From: Watersipora subatra
Taxonomy: Eukaryota; Bryozoa; Gymnolaemata; Cheilostomatida; Watersiporidae
DNA: 64,000 bases
Assembly (NCBI RefSeq): GCF_963576615.1
Contig: NC_088708.1
Location: 27,473,191-27,537,190 of the forward strand
Direction: 5' to 3'
The notes beneath the pieces are model-generated. The model was not told the origin of the DNA, did not search any database, and saw only the letters and a program-made list of their open reading frames with translations. The stretch's first letter is position 1; each line of letters starts with the position of its first letter. The translations under genes and the position numbers were made by a program. Below, in pieces: positions 13,601 through 24,126 of this stretch.

Positions 13601-16600
13601 GTCTTCAACATCTTCGATCAGGTTATGGTCGAGATGCAGCACTTGTATCTTTCCCGTGTTTTGGAATGTTTGGGCTTTGATGACTTGAATCTTGTTGTGG
13701 GATAGATGTAAGCTTTCTATATTTGGTAAAGCCTTCAAGCTTCTCATGTAACTGATGTCTGATATGCTGTTGTGGCTCATGTCTAACAGTGTCAGAGAGG
13801 AAAGGCCGGTAAAGGTATCTTCTCTAAGGAATGTTATAACGTTGTTCGCCAAGTGTAGTTTCTCAAGCTGCCTTAGCATGGCGAAGGAATTGTCTTCAAT
13901 CACTCCGAGTTGATTTCTGTTTAGATTCAACACTTTCAAACTGTGCAAACCTTCAAACGCTACAGGGTCAATGCTGCTGATTTGGTTACCTGACAGATCC
14001 AGATGCTCGAGGTTACGCAGGTCTATAAAACTGTTATCTCTTAGCATTGTAATTAAGTTGTTGGCTATATTCAGCCATATCAAAGTTGATGCTCGGTAAA
14101 ACCATGTATGTGAAATCGTTTTTAGCCTGTTTGATGCAAGATTTAGCTTTTGCAGCCGAGTAATGTGCGTAAACATTTCTCCGCTGATATATTGTAGAGA
14201 ATTGTTAGATATATCCAGCTCTTCAAGCATCAGTGTGTTTGCAAAAAGATCGTTTGTTAGCTCTTCAATGTTATTACTGTTAAGAATAATTGTTTTAAGC
14301 TGAAGAAGTGGAGCGGCTGACAGTTTGGAAAGAAATGAAAGTTGATTCTTTGACAAGTCTAGTCTCTTTAGGTTGAATAGACCTGCAATAAAACTAGTTT
14401 ATAAATACATTCAACTACAATTAAATCTTTTAGGAAATATTATACATTACCAGAATTTTTAATATCTAAAGTGATATAAACTAACATTACAGATGTCCCG
14501 AGAACTCTAAAATATTACAACTCATGCGGTCAGTGATTCTTTACTGTGAAGCTTTTGTGGTTGGGTATTTTTTATCAACCAAGTATAACTTGGTTCAAAT
14601 AATCAGTGAATTAATGGATGCAGTGGTAAATATCCTGCATCCACAACCACTTATAGTCTTATACCAACTGCTATTGGAATGGCAGACTTTCAACCTTATA
14701 TAATAGTACAAATGATGGAAGTCAATTGCTGATTATAAAAAAGATGATAGAAGCGAAATTAATAAGTTTTGCATTTTTTCACATTTTTTATGCATTTGAC
14801 AGGAAGCCATCAAATGTGGTCTGAATTAATATATTTACAGTCCTTATTTTTCAAAGGTTTATAGTTGAAAAACGGCAATTGTTCACCAAGTGTGGTCTGG
14901 AACTTATGTGGAATTTAAACTGTGTGTTTCTTTTTGCAAATCTCTCAAGTATTCATAAAATATTACTACCAGTCCTACAAGAGATGCTCAGTGGCAAGCC
15001 AGCTACCAAATCCTTAGCCACAAATTAAAAATTATCACACTGATATTGTTACTTTTTTTTCATTTGCTCAAAATTTTATTTTTCAATCGTGATTATAAAC
15101 TAGCGCTGGCATGCAGTCGTCGGCATGCGGTCGTCGGCATGTGGTCATCGACATACGGTCGTCGGCATGTGGTCATCGGCATGTGGTCATCGGCCGTCGG
15201 CATGCGGTCGTCGGCATGCGGTCATCGGCATGCGGTCGTCGGCATGCAGTCGTCGTCATAACTGCCTTATAAACTAAAAAGCAAGAGTACAGCATATGTA
15301 AATTTGCCTGCATTTATATGTTTATGCGTAGTATTAGTAAATACGGACATTCACAAATATTTACATTGTATAGGCAGTAATTGTAGGCAATAACTTTTTT
15401 ATAATTTAATATGTAATCAGAACATCTGACCAATTTGATGTCTTGTAGGTATTACCACCTTTACCGTTTATAGGGTTCAGCAGACACACAGGGCTGAATT
15501 GATTGTCTCATTTTACAGCCGGCCGACTAGCTTCTGCGTAATTTAGTGTAATAGTTTATAGATTAGTGTCTCAGCAGGACCTGGCCTAAGAAGATAAGCG
15601 TATCCTCTGCCAGACTTATCATTTTATTTCCTCCGCTACGTCGCCACGGCTACACACGAGTCTGATACTCTACAGTCTACACATACCCCAGCTCAGCTAA
15701 CATAACTAGGAAATACTAGTGTATGGTCATTATCAGTTTACAGAGAATAACAGTCTTAGAATAGCAATAGTTGGGTAGTATAGTCCCAGTCCCCTACTCG
15801 CAGAGCATTGCAACGTCTAAAGGTGTTCTTAGTTATTTACTACCTTTTATATGCATTAAAATGAAACTCTTCAACTGTAATGAAGATACGAGGTTACTAG
15901 TTTACCATCAGAACATACTGGGCCGCAACCATAGAAGGACCTAGAGCTAGATTCAGCTAAGATTTCCAAGTGTGAATATTTCTACTAGTTCACCATGGAG
16001 GGTCCAGTTAGAAACATGGCCTAATAACACTCAACTCGAAGTAGCCAACTTCAACCTGAATCTTGTTGCGGGATAGATGTAAGCTTTCGATATTTGGTAA
16101 AGACTTCAAGCTTCTCACGTAACTGATGTCTGATTGCTATTGTAGCCCATAACTAAGAGTGTCAGAGAGAAAGGCCAATAAAGGTATCTTCTCATCGGAA
16201 TGTTATAATGGTGTTCGCCAAGGGGAGTTTCTCAAGCTGCCTTAGTCTAGCGAAGGAATTGTTTTCAATCACTCCGAGTTGGTTTCTGTTTAGATTCAAC
16301 AATTTCAAATTGTGCAAACCTTCAAACGCGACAGGATCATTGCTGCTGATTTGGTTTCATGACAGATCCAGCATCTGAGCTTATACTGTGTTAGAGTTTT
16401 CTTTATGAAGTGCACCTTGTTTCTACAGCTATTATATTTGGCTCTGGGTTTGGGTGGGGCTATTGGTGTATGAAAATCTAATTTGTCCAATCTTTTTTTA
16501 TGAGAACAATACTTAAGGTTATTAACATAAAATGACAGCATTCTACTAATAGCAGTAGATATATGTACTGACCACTGAATGCATATGGATAAATATGTGT

Positions 16601-19600
16601 CAGATTGTTTTCTGCCAGCGAAAGCACGGATATCATCTCCAAATAAACAAACTGATCCCAGGAGATGGCCTGCAAACACAAATCAAAGAGTAATAAGAAA
16701 CTAACAGCTTACGACAATGACTTGTGGTTTCACTTTACAGTTGCTCCTGAGGCTAGAGCTCTAATAGCATGTAAACAGATCAACTCGTTTTAACATAGAA
16801 TCTAAGATGGTGAGTTTAAAAAATATGTATATAAATACTAACATTTATGTTGTTTCCTTCGATGTGTAATTGCTCCAACTTGTCTAGTCCTTGAAAATTC
16901 GCCGTGTTCAGTTGTGTCAACTGCTGTGGCCGAGAAAGGTAGGAAGTGGGTACATTGTGGTAGATTTTTCTCCGGGTGCTTCCATAGATCGCTAGCTGTG
17001 CAGTGTCTACAACAATGTGATCTCACCTGATTTAATCAAAGGCTAATATTTTAGATTCTAATTTAGTCAGATTAAATGAAACTGGAGCCCTAAAGTTAGT
17101 GCATTCAGATTGAAATTCAACTTGAAAATTATCGTCGAGTGTAAAAAGATTAAGTATTTGGATAGATAATTACAGCAACTCAACGGTATGAGTGTAAATG
17201 ATCCTGAGGCTTCAGGTAACGGTTATTTTGTAGCCAAAGTGTCTGAACTGGTAATGAGACCTCACTTTCACTTCTCGTACTGACTAACAGTGGTACGGGA
17301 TACTATGGATATTATTTTAATGGCTTAACGTGATCTAATAATCACTCAAGTTAGTGTGGGATGATGTGACCAGGGAGCCAGAGTAGGTAACAAAAACTGT
17401 TGGCAATTAAAAGAATAATAGAAACATCTTGCCTATGGTGAGGTTTATTCTATGCCAAGCATCTTACTTATTCCAAGTCGACAGACCAACAACTTAAATC
17501 TATTAACCAATATATAAATATGTTTGGCTACCATAGCCTGCGTTATTGAGACATATTTCGTCACAAGTCGTACCTTTAGGAAGGTTTGCTGGAATCTCAA
17601 CCAATCCTATGCATGTAACTTTAGTAGTGGAGGGATTCATATTGAGGTAGCTGGATCTCTTCCAAGTTTGCTGGCTCTGTCGGCCAAACATCGCTTGCAG
17701 CCTGGACAGGGCGCATTGTAAAGTACATAGTATATCTTATAAGGCTCACAATGCTGAAGTGAGTCAGCTAAACATGTTCGAGGGACTGGCAGGCCTCCGA
17801 GTCAAGGATCAATAGTATAGTTGTATTTACAGATGGGGTTTTCATGTTAAACAGTACTTTTCAGCAATCAAACTCTGTTTATCCAAAGGCTATTAATGTG
17901 TCATTCTAAGTCAACTAAGAGCTGTTTCCAATAGTTGTCAAAAGTTGTTTTTCAAACGTTAACATTCTTAAGGGTTTAACCATTAATTACTATGCAGGTG
18001 GCAGAGTGTGAGTGGTTCAGCGTATGAGTGACTCAGTGTATGGTTAACTCTGAGTATGAGTGACTCAGGGTATGGTTGGCTCAGAGTATGAGTGACTCAG
18101 TGTATGGTTGACTCTGAGTATGAGTGACTCGGTGTATCATGGTTGGCTCAGTGTATGGTTGACTCAGAGTATATGAGTGACTCAGTGTATGGTTGGCTCC
18201 GAGTATGAGTGACTCAGGGTATGGTTGGCTCAGAGTATGAGGGACTCATAGTATGATGGAATGTTCGTAGGAGTGTTTACCAAACTACTGAAACTTGTAT
18301 TTAGTAAGTCCTCTCCTGTTACATACAAGTGTCAGAGTTTTTGCGAAGAGTATCTTTTGACAAACTTTCAGGTTTTATAATGATGATAATAATAATAGTT
18401 TAGTAATGGACTCGCTGAGATGAAAAATCGACATCATAAAGTTAGGACTCAATAATCCAGATCTTATAATGGTGCATGAGCTCATTTGAAATCTACAAAC
18501 TTAAACATTATCATTTAACCATTTTAAATTCAAATAATTGTTTAAGGAGATTTGAGTAGTTATGATATACCAACACCTGTGTTTCTGTTCTCATACATGG
18601 TTGCGTGCACGAGGTTACGCGTATCTTTAAGTTATAAATAATTTTAAATTTATTTGTATATAAGAATAGGTATACCTTATCGAAATAGGTGCAAAGCAAA
18701 TCTTACTTGGGAAGGTCAAGGTGAGCAACGGTCATGTCAAAGATGGCATACACACAGAATCAAAAATGCAATGTAATCAAGAATAACCCATTCTACCTCC
18801 CACAGAAATAACATTATAAAACTATACTATTTTTCTATGTTACTCATGCTAAATGTTTATTTTACATCCATTAAAGGTTTCCAGATCTTTTCTAGTTTGT
18901 GTACTCGTTTTTTACAGCATAGTTACAGGTTTCCAATTCACTTCAACTTCTGCGGTATGAGCAAATTACTTACAACATCTAACAATTATTTTGAAAATAT
19001 CATTGCTAGCTGCTTTAACAATCTTCCACCTATTATCCGTTCTCTTAGAAGGGAAAGATATTTTAAATGTTATATTTCAAACCATTTATTTGATTATAGT
19101 GTTTAACTGTTGCCTTTTTTTGGTTTGTTTTTTTTTGCTTTACGGTTCTTGTATGGTATAGTTTGAAAAGCATTTTTGTTTGAAATGAAACTATTGCCGG
19201 TAATGTAATATATTTATTATGGTAGATAACTGTGAGCCAAAGACACCATGTCATATTTTTTCTATTAGTCTCTGTTATGGAATATTTGATTTACTAACAC
19301 CTAAATTATGTCGCCGTCTGCTTTTTCGCACAGTGCGTTTTGTTGGTAGCCTCAGGTCCTGTTTACGTTTACAGCACTTACACCCTACATGTAGATGATA
19401 TCTCAAAAGGCAAAGTATTTTGCTAAGTCAAAACAAAATGTGAATTGTTGTTAACTGCAAAAATAGAGTGTGGCACAATAAGCTGCTGATATATAAATTT
19501 ACCTGCTGGCAGAGTTGAATATAATCAGCTGACGGCTGCTGGCGGATAGCCCTGGAGAACATTGACATCTTTCTGGACATGCTGCTCGTGCCCAGGTCAT

Positions 19601-19648
19601 AAAAGCGCATGCAAGGAGATACACCCATACGGAAAATAAATTCCTCAT
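10616..19648 (-). CDS. Secreted leucine-rich-repeat protein with C-terminal inactive trypsin-like domain
   Basis: Eight exons in transcript order: 19648-19503, 17701-17574, 17021-16843, 16669-16573, 14382-12988, 12605-12466, 12262-12030, 11312-10616. They encode 1004 residues and every junction is GT..AG with matching phase. Residues 1-22 look like a signal peptide (MRNLFSVWVYLLACAF...). An LRRNT-like cap follows, with CPERCQC at 24-30 and a further Cys in VTCIGLVEIPANLP. About 22 LRRs of the LxxLxLxxNxL type run to about 648, 19 of them in one 1395-bp exon. The LRRCT cap starts at NNWHCSC (Cys661/663). Residues about 706-760 are Thr-rich. A chymotrypsin-fold S1 domain starts near Cys762 (INWHARL, YDIALIKL). 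Ser810 replaces the catalytic His (TLRASC instead of TAAHC), Asp860 is kept, and the GDSGGP site reads TDAPIYV, so the nucleophile is missing. No membrane segment was seen. Likely an extracellular binding protein; the partner is unknown. Confidence 0.85.
12750..12862. repeat. Tandem repeat, about 24 bp unit, in intron 5 of the LRR gene
   Basis: Four or so copies of GATATYTTCAGATATATTACATT, A+T-rich, between the large LRR exon and the LRRCT exon. Confidence 0.75.
15110..15258. repeat. Minisatellite, about 14 bp unit, in intron 4 of the LRR gene
   Basis: About ten copies of CGGCATGCGGTCGT, with GTGGTCAT and ACGGTCGT variants. It is much richer in G+C and CpG than its surroundings. The unit contains the palindrome GCATGC. 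Confidence 0.85.
16057..16372 (-). pseudogene. Decayed partial duplicate of the large LRR exon
   Basis: This stretch matches 13685-14002 of the same gene almost base for base over about 316 bp, in the same orientation. It includes the blocks CAATCACTCCGAGTTG and GATTCAAC and the segment encoding the repeats around NLEHLDLSGN to the HLSHNK region. Small deletions break the frame, for example in the CTGATATGCTGTTGTGGCTC equivalent and in GAGAGGAAAGG. It lies inside intron 4, between exon 4 and the intact exon 5, so it looks like an internal exon-segment duplication that was never used or has decayed. Confidence 0.85.
18003..18252. repeat. Minisatellite in intron 1 of the LRR gene
   Basis: About eight imperfect copies of a roughly 32-bp unit built from GAGTATGAGTGACTCAG and GTATGGTTGGCTCAG. 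The half-units resemble each other, so an older 16-bp repeat may underlie it. TGACTCA inside the unit is an AP-1-like heptamer, but nothing shows that it acts as one. Confidence 0.85.
18840..19106 (+). pseudogene. Possible 3' remnant of a non-LTR reverse transcriptase
   Basis: An open frame ending at 19104-19106 reads FENIIASCFNNLPPIIRSLR, followed by YFKCYISNHLF. It resembles the C-terminal tail of many LINE polymerases, where a W/F-N-x-L-P motif is followed by R-S and F-K-x-x-L. No catalytic core is present. It could equally be a chance frame; the resemblance is by eye only. Confidence 0.3.
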
Positions 19649-21483
19649 ATTACGCATCGTTCAAGTGACTCAAATCATCTAGAGTTCATTCTTCAAATAT
19701 CTGAATGGTATGAACGAGAGAGACTTGTTATAAAATACAGCAACTTTCATTTCAACTCTAAATTATTTATATAAATGTGCTGCTTTTTTGCTTCACAGCA
19801 TTTTCAGACAAAACAGAGATGAGTCATGACAAATGATGAGTCTTAGTACATTATGTAATTGAATTTAAAATACTGTACAGAAATACTTCTTTCAATTTTT
19901 TTAATTCACGTTACAGTTTTAACAGCACAGAATTATTACAAAAATTGGAATAAATCATAGCGTGTCACATATTTGATGAATTGATAATGAAATACAAAAA
20001 TGTTCATAGTATTGAAATACTTTATTCATATGCATTATATTTTTAGTTTCTGAGTGGAAGAATTTAACTTACCATTGAGAGGAGCAGAAACCACCTTGTC
20101 TTCTTTTATAATAACAACCTGCTTATCCCATTTTCAGACAATACAATAGCGTGGCTCCATATTCCCGTCCATTCAAGTATTACACGCAATACTCAATGAG
20201 AGCCATACAAGGCTGCATATCTCTAGCATAGAAAGTGTAATTAAAGCTAGGCCCAGTGAAGACTCGGCAGAGATAACACTCTATTATTTTCTCAGGCCGT
20301 ATCAAATTTCCCACCCATATAGTTTGGCATAATGGGCCTGGATAAACTGCAGAAACTTCGTATATTTGTATGCATTAGGATATTATATATTAACAATGGA
20401 ACTAGAGAAGTATCTTTTTACAACAATAGCTTGCCTCGCTACATTCCGGGTGAACAATGTGAATACTTTAGATTGTTTGCTTCTGAAATGAATAAGAGTT
20501 CAAGGACTTGTTTATGGCGGATCTTTCAGCTTTCAGTGCTTGCACGAATACTACCAATTCTCAAATAATAATTAATACAGGAAAATGTGACAATAAAAAA
20601 ATTGTACACTCGGCTAGCATTTTTTCACATAAATTGTGCTTGCATTCCAGTTTAATATATCTCAGTTTAGGCTGCAGGCATAGTTTGTGGTTTATAGGTT
20701 TGGTACTTCTTAGACATTAGCAGCATATGACAAATCAACCTGCAGTGGTTTTATTTGCTTCAGTCAGCCTATAAATTCTTTTCATCAAAGATCATCAGAT
20801 GATCATCGTTTACCACCTTATCTCAAGGCAGCTGTTCAGTGCAGAGAATAGCTAACATTTTATAGAGTACACAAATTGCACACAAAACGAGCAGTAATTT
20901 GCGAATATGCCTTATTGCGTACACGAGAAAACTTTTTACTTGAATACAGTAAAACATCGCTCACATACATTACATGTCCTTAATGCTGAAGAGCTAAATG
21001 TGTTTTTAGATATTCGCTGTCTAAAATACTCAATTCGTATTTCCAATCTGCCTGACCATCCACTACATTTCTACATTCCCAGAAAATCCTCTACACCTTA
21101 TACCAGACACCAACACCTCGCCGATTTACATTATAGAACAACGTTATGCAGAAAAAGTTTTTCCTTCTAAAACGCATAATTTACTGTTCGCTTTTTTTTG
21201 TCTCATGGTTTAATTTGATTTGAACAGCATTGATCGGTGATAATGAAGTTCATATCTATTGATACGTTCAGCTGCATGTAGTGTTAAATAAAGGATATAT
21301 AAGGTGGACCAGCAATGTCAGAGCTAACATTACAATAGTCGAAAATACATCCTTTACAACCTTCAAAAATGTTAATCATTAAATACAATTCAATATTGTG
21401 TTATTGCACTTTTTATTGATATACTCAAAGGCAATACGGAAATATTTAAAGCTTTTTTATATAATTATAATCAATTTTGGTAG

Positions 21484-21745
21484 CTAGCAGCCGGGTCAGT
21501 GGTTGGAGCTCTGACTTATGATCACATGATCAGTAGGATGGTTGTTTGAGCCACACAAGGACCTTTGGCGTGTTAGGAAGGGCATGTAACCACAATTGCT
21601 TCTGCGCCATGAACAAATTGTCGCAACAAATCCTATATAATGGAAAAGAGTGTTTGTGGTGGCTCTTAACATGAAAAGCTAAGACAAGAAGATAAGTTAT
21701 TTTTTGTATTAGTTGACAAATATGCATATACATGTCATAGATCAT
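21484..21745 (+). mobile_element. tRNA-headed SINE-like element
   Basis: GGGTCAGTGGTTGGAGCTC resembles an A box region, and GGTTGTTTGAGCC, about 40 bp on, a B box. The body CTTTGGCGTGTTAGGAAGGG and ATTGCTTCTGCGCC is of a type common in animal tRNA-SINEs. Limits are approximate and the family is not assigned. Confidence 0.5.
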
Positions 21746-22023
21746 GCTTACTGATTATAAAAGCTTTTTATTGCATAAAGTGCTCTATCAGATTATAATC
21801 ATAACACATGATGTGCCATATTTACGCTGTACAAGTTTGTTGGTATGCTACGCTGTGGCTTATAGCTCATGGTCTGGTCTAGTACAAAACCAACCAATAC
21901 CTTGACTCGGCTCATTCTCGTATTCAACTATTTTAATACTTTAGTTTGTAATTTTATTGCTAGTTACAAATAGATGCAGAATTTAAATCCAGCTGATTGT
22001 CTTTGATCTCATGATTTCATAAC

Positions 22024-22094
22024 ATACGTTTATGTAGAGAGATGTATGTTACGTCTATGTAGAGAGATGTATGTTACGTCTATGTAGAGAGGAT
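22024..22094. repeat. 25-bp tandem repeat, about 2.7 copies
   Basis: Unit GTCTATGTAGAGAGATGTAT plus GTTAC; the copies are nearly identical. Confidence 0.85.
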
Positions 22095-22130
22095 TTAGTC
22101 CCGCAAAGGTTTTTCATCATTACAAGTGTT

Positions 22131-22276
22131 AACCTTGTTCAAGGAGCCTGAAATATTTTGGTTTCCTAATTTTGATTAAAAACTCATCAATGCGAAATTA
22201 GAAAACCAAAATATTTCAGGCTCCTTGAACAAGGTTATTGAGGTTATTATAAGGTGCATTGATGAGTTTTTAATCA
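22131..22276. repeat. Interlocked inverted repeats (pseudoknot-like layout)
   Basis: A 42-bp arm (22131-22172) pairs with 22195-22236 with one mismatch. The 22-nt loop between them contains TGATTAAAAACTCATCAATG, and this 21-nt segment (22173-22193) is perfectly complementary to 22256-22276. The order is therefore A-B-A'-B', not a simple fold-back. Confidence 0.85.
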
Positions 22277-23827
22277 AACTCGTTTTTTTAAGTTTCTGGA
22301 CACAAATTAGATAGAATGCTTCTTAAAAACTAAAATTTTAAATCTAACTGATGGAAATTTTGGATAGAAAAATTTTATGAGTTAATATAATTTACTAAAT
22401 TGATGTACTTCAAGCAATTATGATTAAGCTGCTTAATATAGTATCCCATTATATTGGCTTCTGAGTTAATTATACAAGTATTTTAGCTTTTTGTGTTGAT
22501 GATAAGATGTAAAATACTGCATTTCTAAAACATATTTAAAGCTTTTCGTTACTCATAATTGAGGTGTTTAATTTTCTTACCAAACTGAGCTTACAAATAT
22601 TCTTCTAACATTACTAGAAACAAAGATCAAGCAGTCAAAATCAAATCAGCCTTCGATTATTTACATCTCCCATACTAACTAAAATACTTAACCAAAATTA
22701 ACAAAGAAACTATATTGTCAAAGATGGCAACATTTTAAAGCTGGAAACTGACTCATCAATAACTGAGTTGCAAAGTGGCCACTGATAGAATTCTGATTAC
22801 TACTATTTAATTTACGTAGTCAGATTAAATTTAATTTAAAAATTAAATTTTTCTTAGCCATTTAATTGTTCTGTTTGTATCATCAAGCAATTTTTATGGC
22901 TCTGTAACATCTACCGTATGTTCCTTAATTTAATCTGCTCTTGTTCTCAACCTTTAGGATTCCATCAATGCTCACATTAGCTATTCGTTTCTTTAAGCAC
23001 ATTAGTCTGAGCATGCTTCAGTTACCTAAAATTCATACCCAGATATTCAATGGAAAAAATTCTTTTATTTGATTCTTGATGATTTGTAATCGGTAAGATA
23101 CCTAAATATTAGAATTTCTAAATTCATATTTACAAACTCGCTATATGGATCAATCAGATTTTATTATATTATATTCACTGCCTATCCATTTTTTGTGACA
23201 AAATAGTTAATTTTTTTTGAAAACTTTTTTACAAGCTTTTGATTAAAAACTAAAATCTAAAGCCTTGGGAGCAAAATGAGATGTCGGTTTGAAGATGTCT
23301 AATCATAAAATCAATGCTGACGCATACATCTATCAGAGCACATTATTGTATTATAGTGCCGCTACAATAGCTTGTCATCATTACTAAAGTAGTACACATC
23401 TTTTGAAGATCTTAGATTAATATTGGCAAAAATTGTTTTATTTTAAAGTTTGTAATATTGATACTCGTAGTTATCTTCTCTCTTAACATGTTTTATTCGG
23501 AGTTATCGTTTTTCGGTCATTAAAGTGTTGATACATCTACAGAATTTACTACTGTGGTTATTTTTATGTAATAGATTGTCCTGCTGGTGGGCTATTGTAA
23601 TATTTCAAGGTCGACGCTAGGCAATCCCACGTAAGGCTTAATTTAGAATTTCTATTTGGTTGTTGCTGTCGCAAAAAATTATTTAATATGTTTCAAAGAA
23701 ACAGTTTTTAGTGCTTATATGAGTAAAATCTGTTGAAATTTGGTGTTGCATCACAGGTGAACTTTAAATCAAGTTGTATACATAGCTTTTTTATAATTTA
23801 TTTTTAACAAAGAAACACGGAGTCACA

Positions 23828-23881
23828 CCAATGATATACAGCCCCCATATACATGATATATGGGGGGCTGTATATCATTGG
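23828..23881. repeat. Palindromic repeat, AATGATATACAGCCCC family, copy 2
   Basis: CCAATGATATACAGCCCCC and its complement flank a short A/T core. Same termini as at 958-996 and 55591-55670. Confidence 0.85.
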
Positions 23882-23930
23882 TCACGCTTTTCAAACGTGT
23901 GGCAATGATATTAATCCTTCCACTGATCAC

Positions 23931-24017
23931 CATATTGTGAGCTGAGTGCAAAATTGTTGTAGCTTCATATAAAACATTAGGAAAGTTGCAACAATTTTGC
24001 GCCCAGCCCACGATATG
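23931..24017. repeat. Hairpin element, CACGATAT..GCAAAATTGTTG family, copy 1
   Basis: Arms of about 35 bp around GAGTGCAAAATTGTTGTAGC and its complement, with several mismatches. A better preserved copy lies at 51489-51595. Confidence 0.8.
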
Positions 24018-24126
24018 CTGTATTTTTTCTTATTATGGGTGCAACTGCTAGTACTTGAAATTGCTACTAACGTTGCACAGCTCGTACAATTACTAATTTA
24101 TGTTTTAGAATGTTGGTAGCGTTTCG

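Larger units (their letters stand above)
19649..24126. other. Intergenic region between the divergent LRR gene and TXNDC11
   Basis: The two genes start back to back, so both promoters should lie here; none is recognisable. Contents seen: a SINE-like tRNA head (21484-21745), a 25-bp tandem repeat (22024-22094), an interlocked inverted repeat (22131-22276) and two palindromic elements (23828-23881, 23931-24017). The frames of up to 87 codons here lack family resemblance. Confidence 0.6.

Noticed and set aside
20907-21170. 87-codon plus-strand frame in the intergenic region
   Set aside because: No recognisable motif, no splice context, and length compatible with chance in A+T-rich DNA.
21484-21560. 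Genuine tRNA gene
   Set aside because: Only A/B-box-like motifs are present and the acceptor stem does not pair; the same applies to 30044-30110, 33610-33697, 41846-41925 and 46618-46690.
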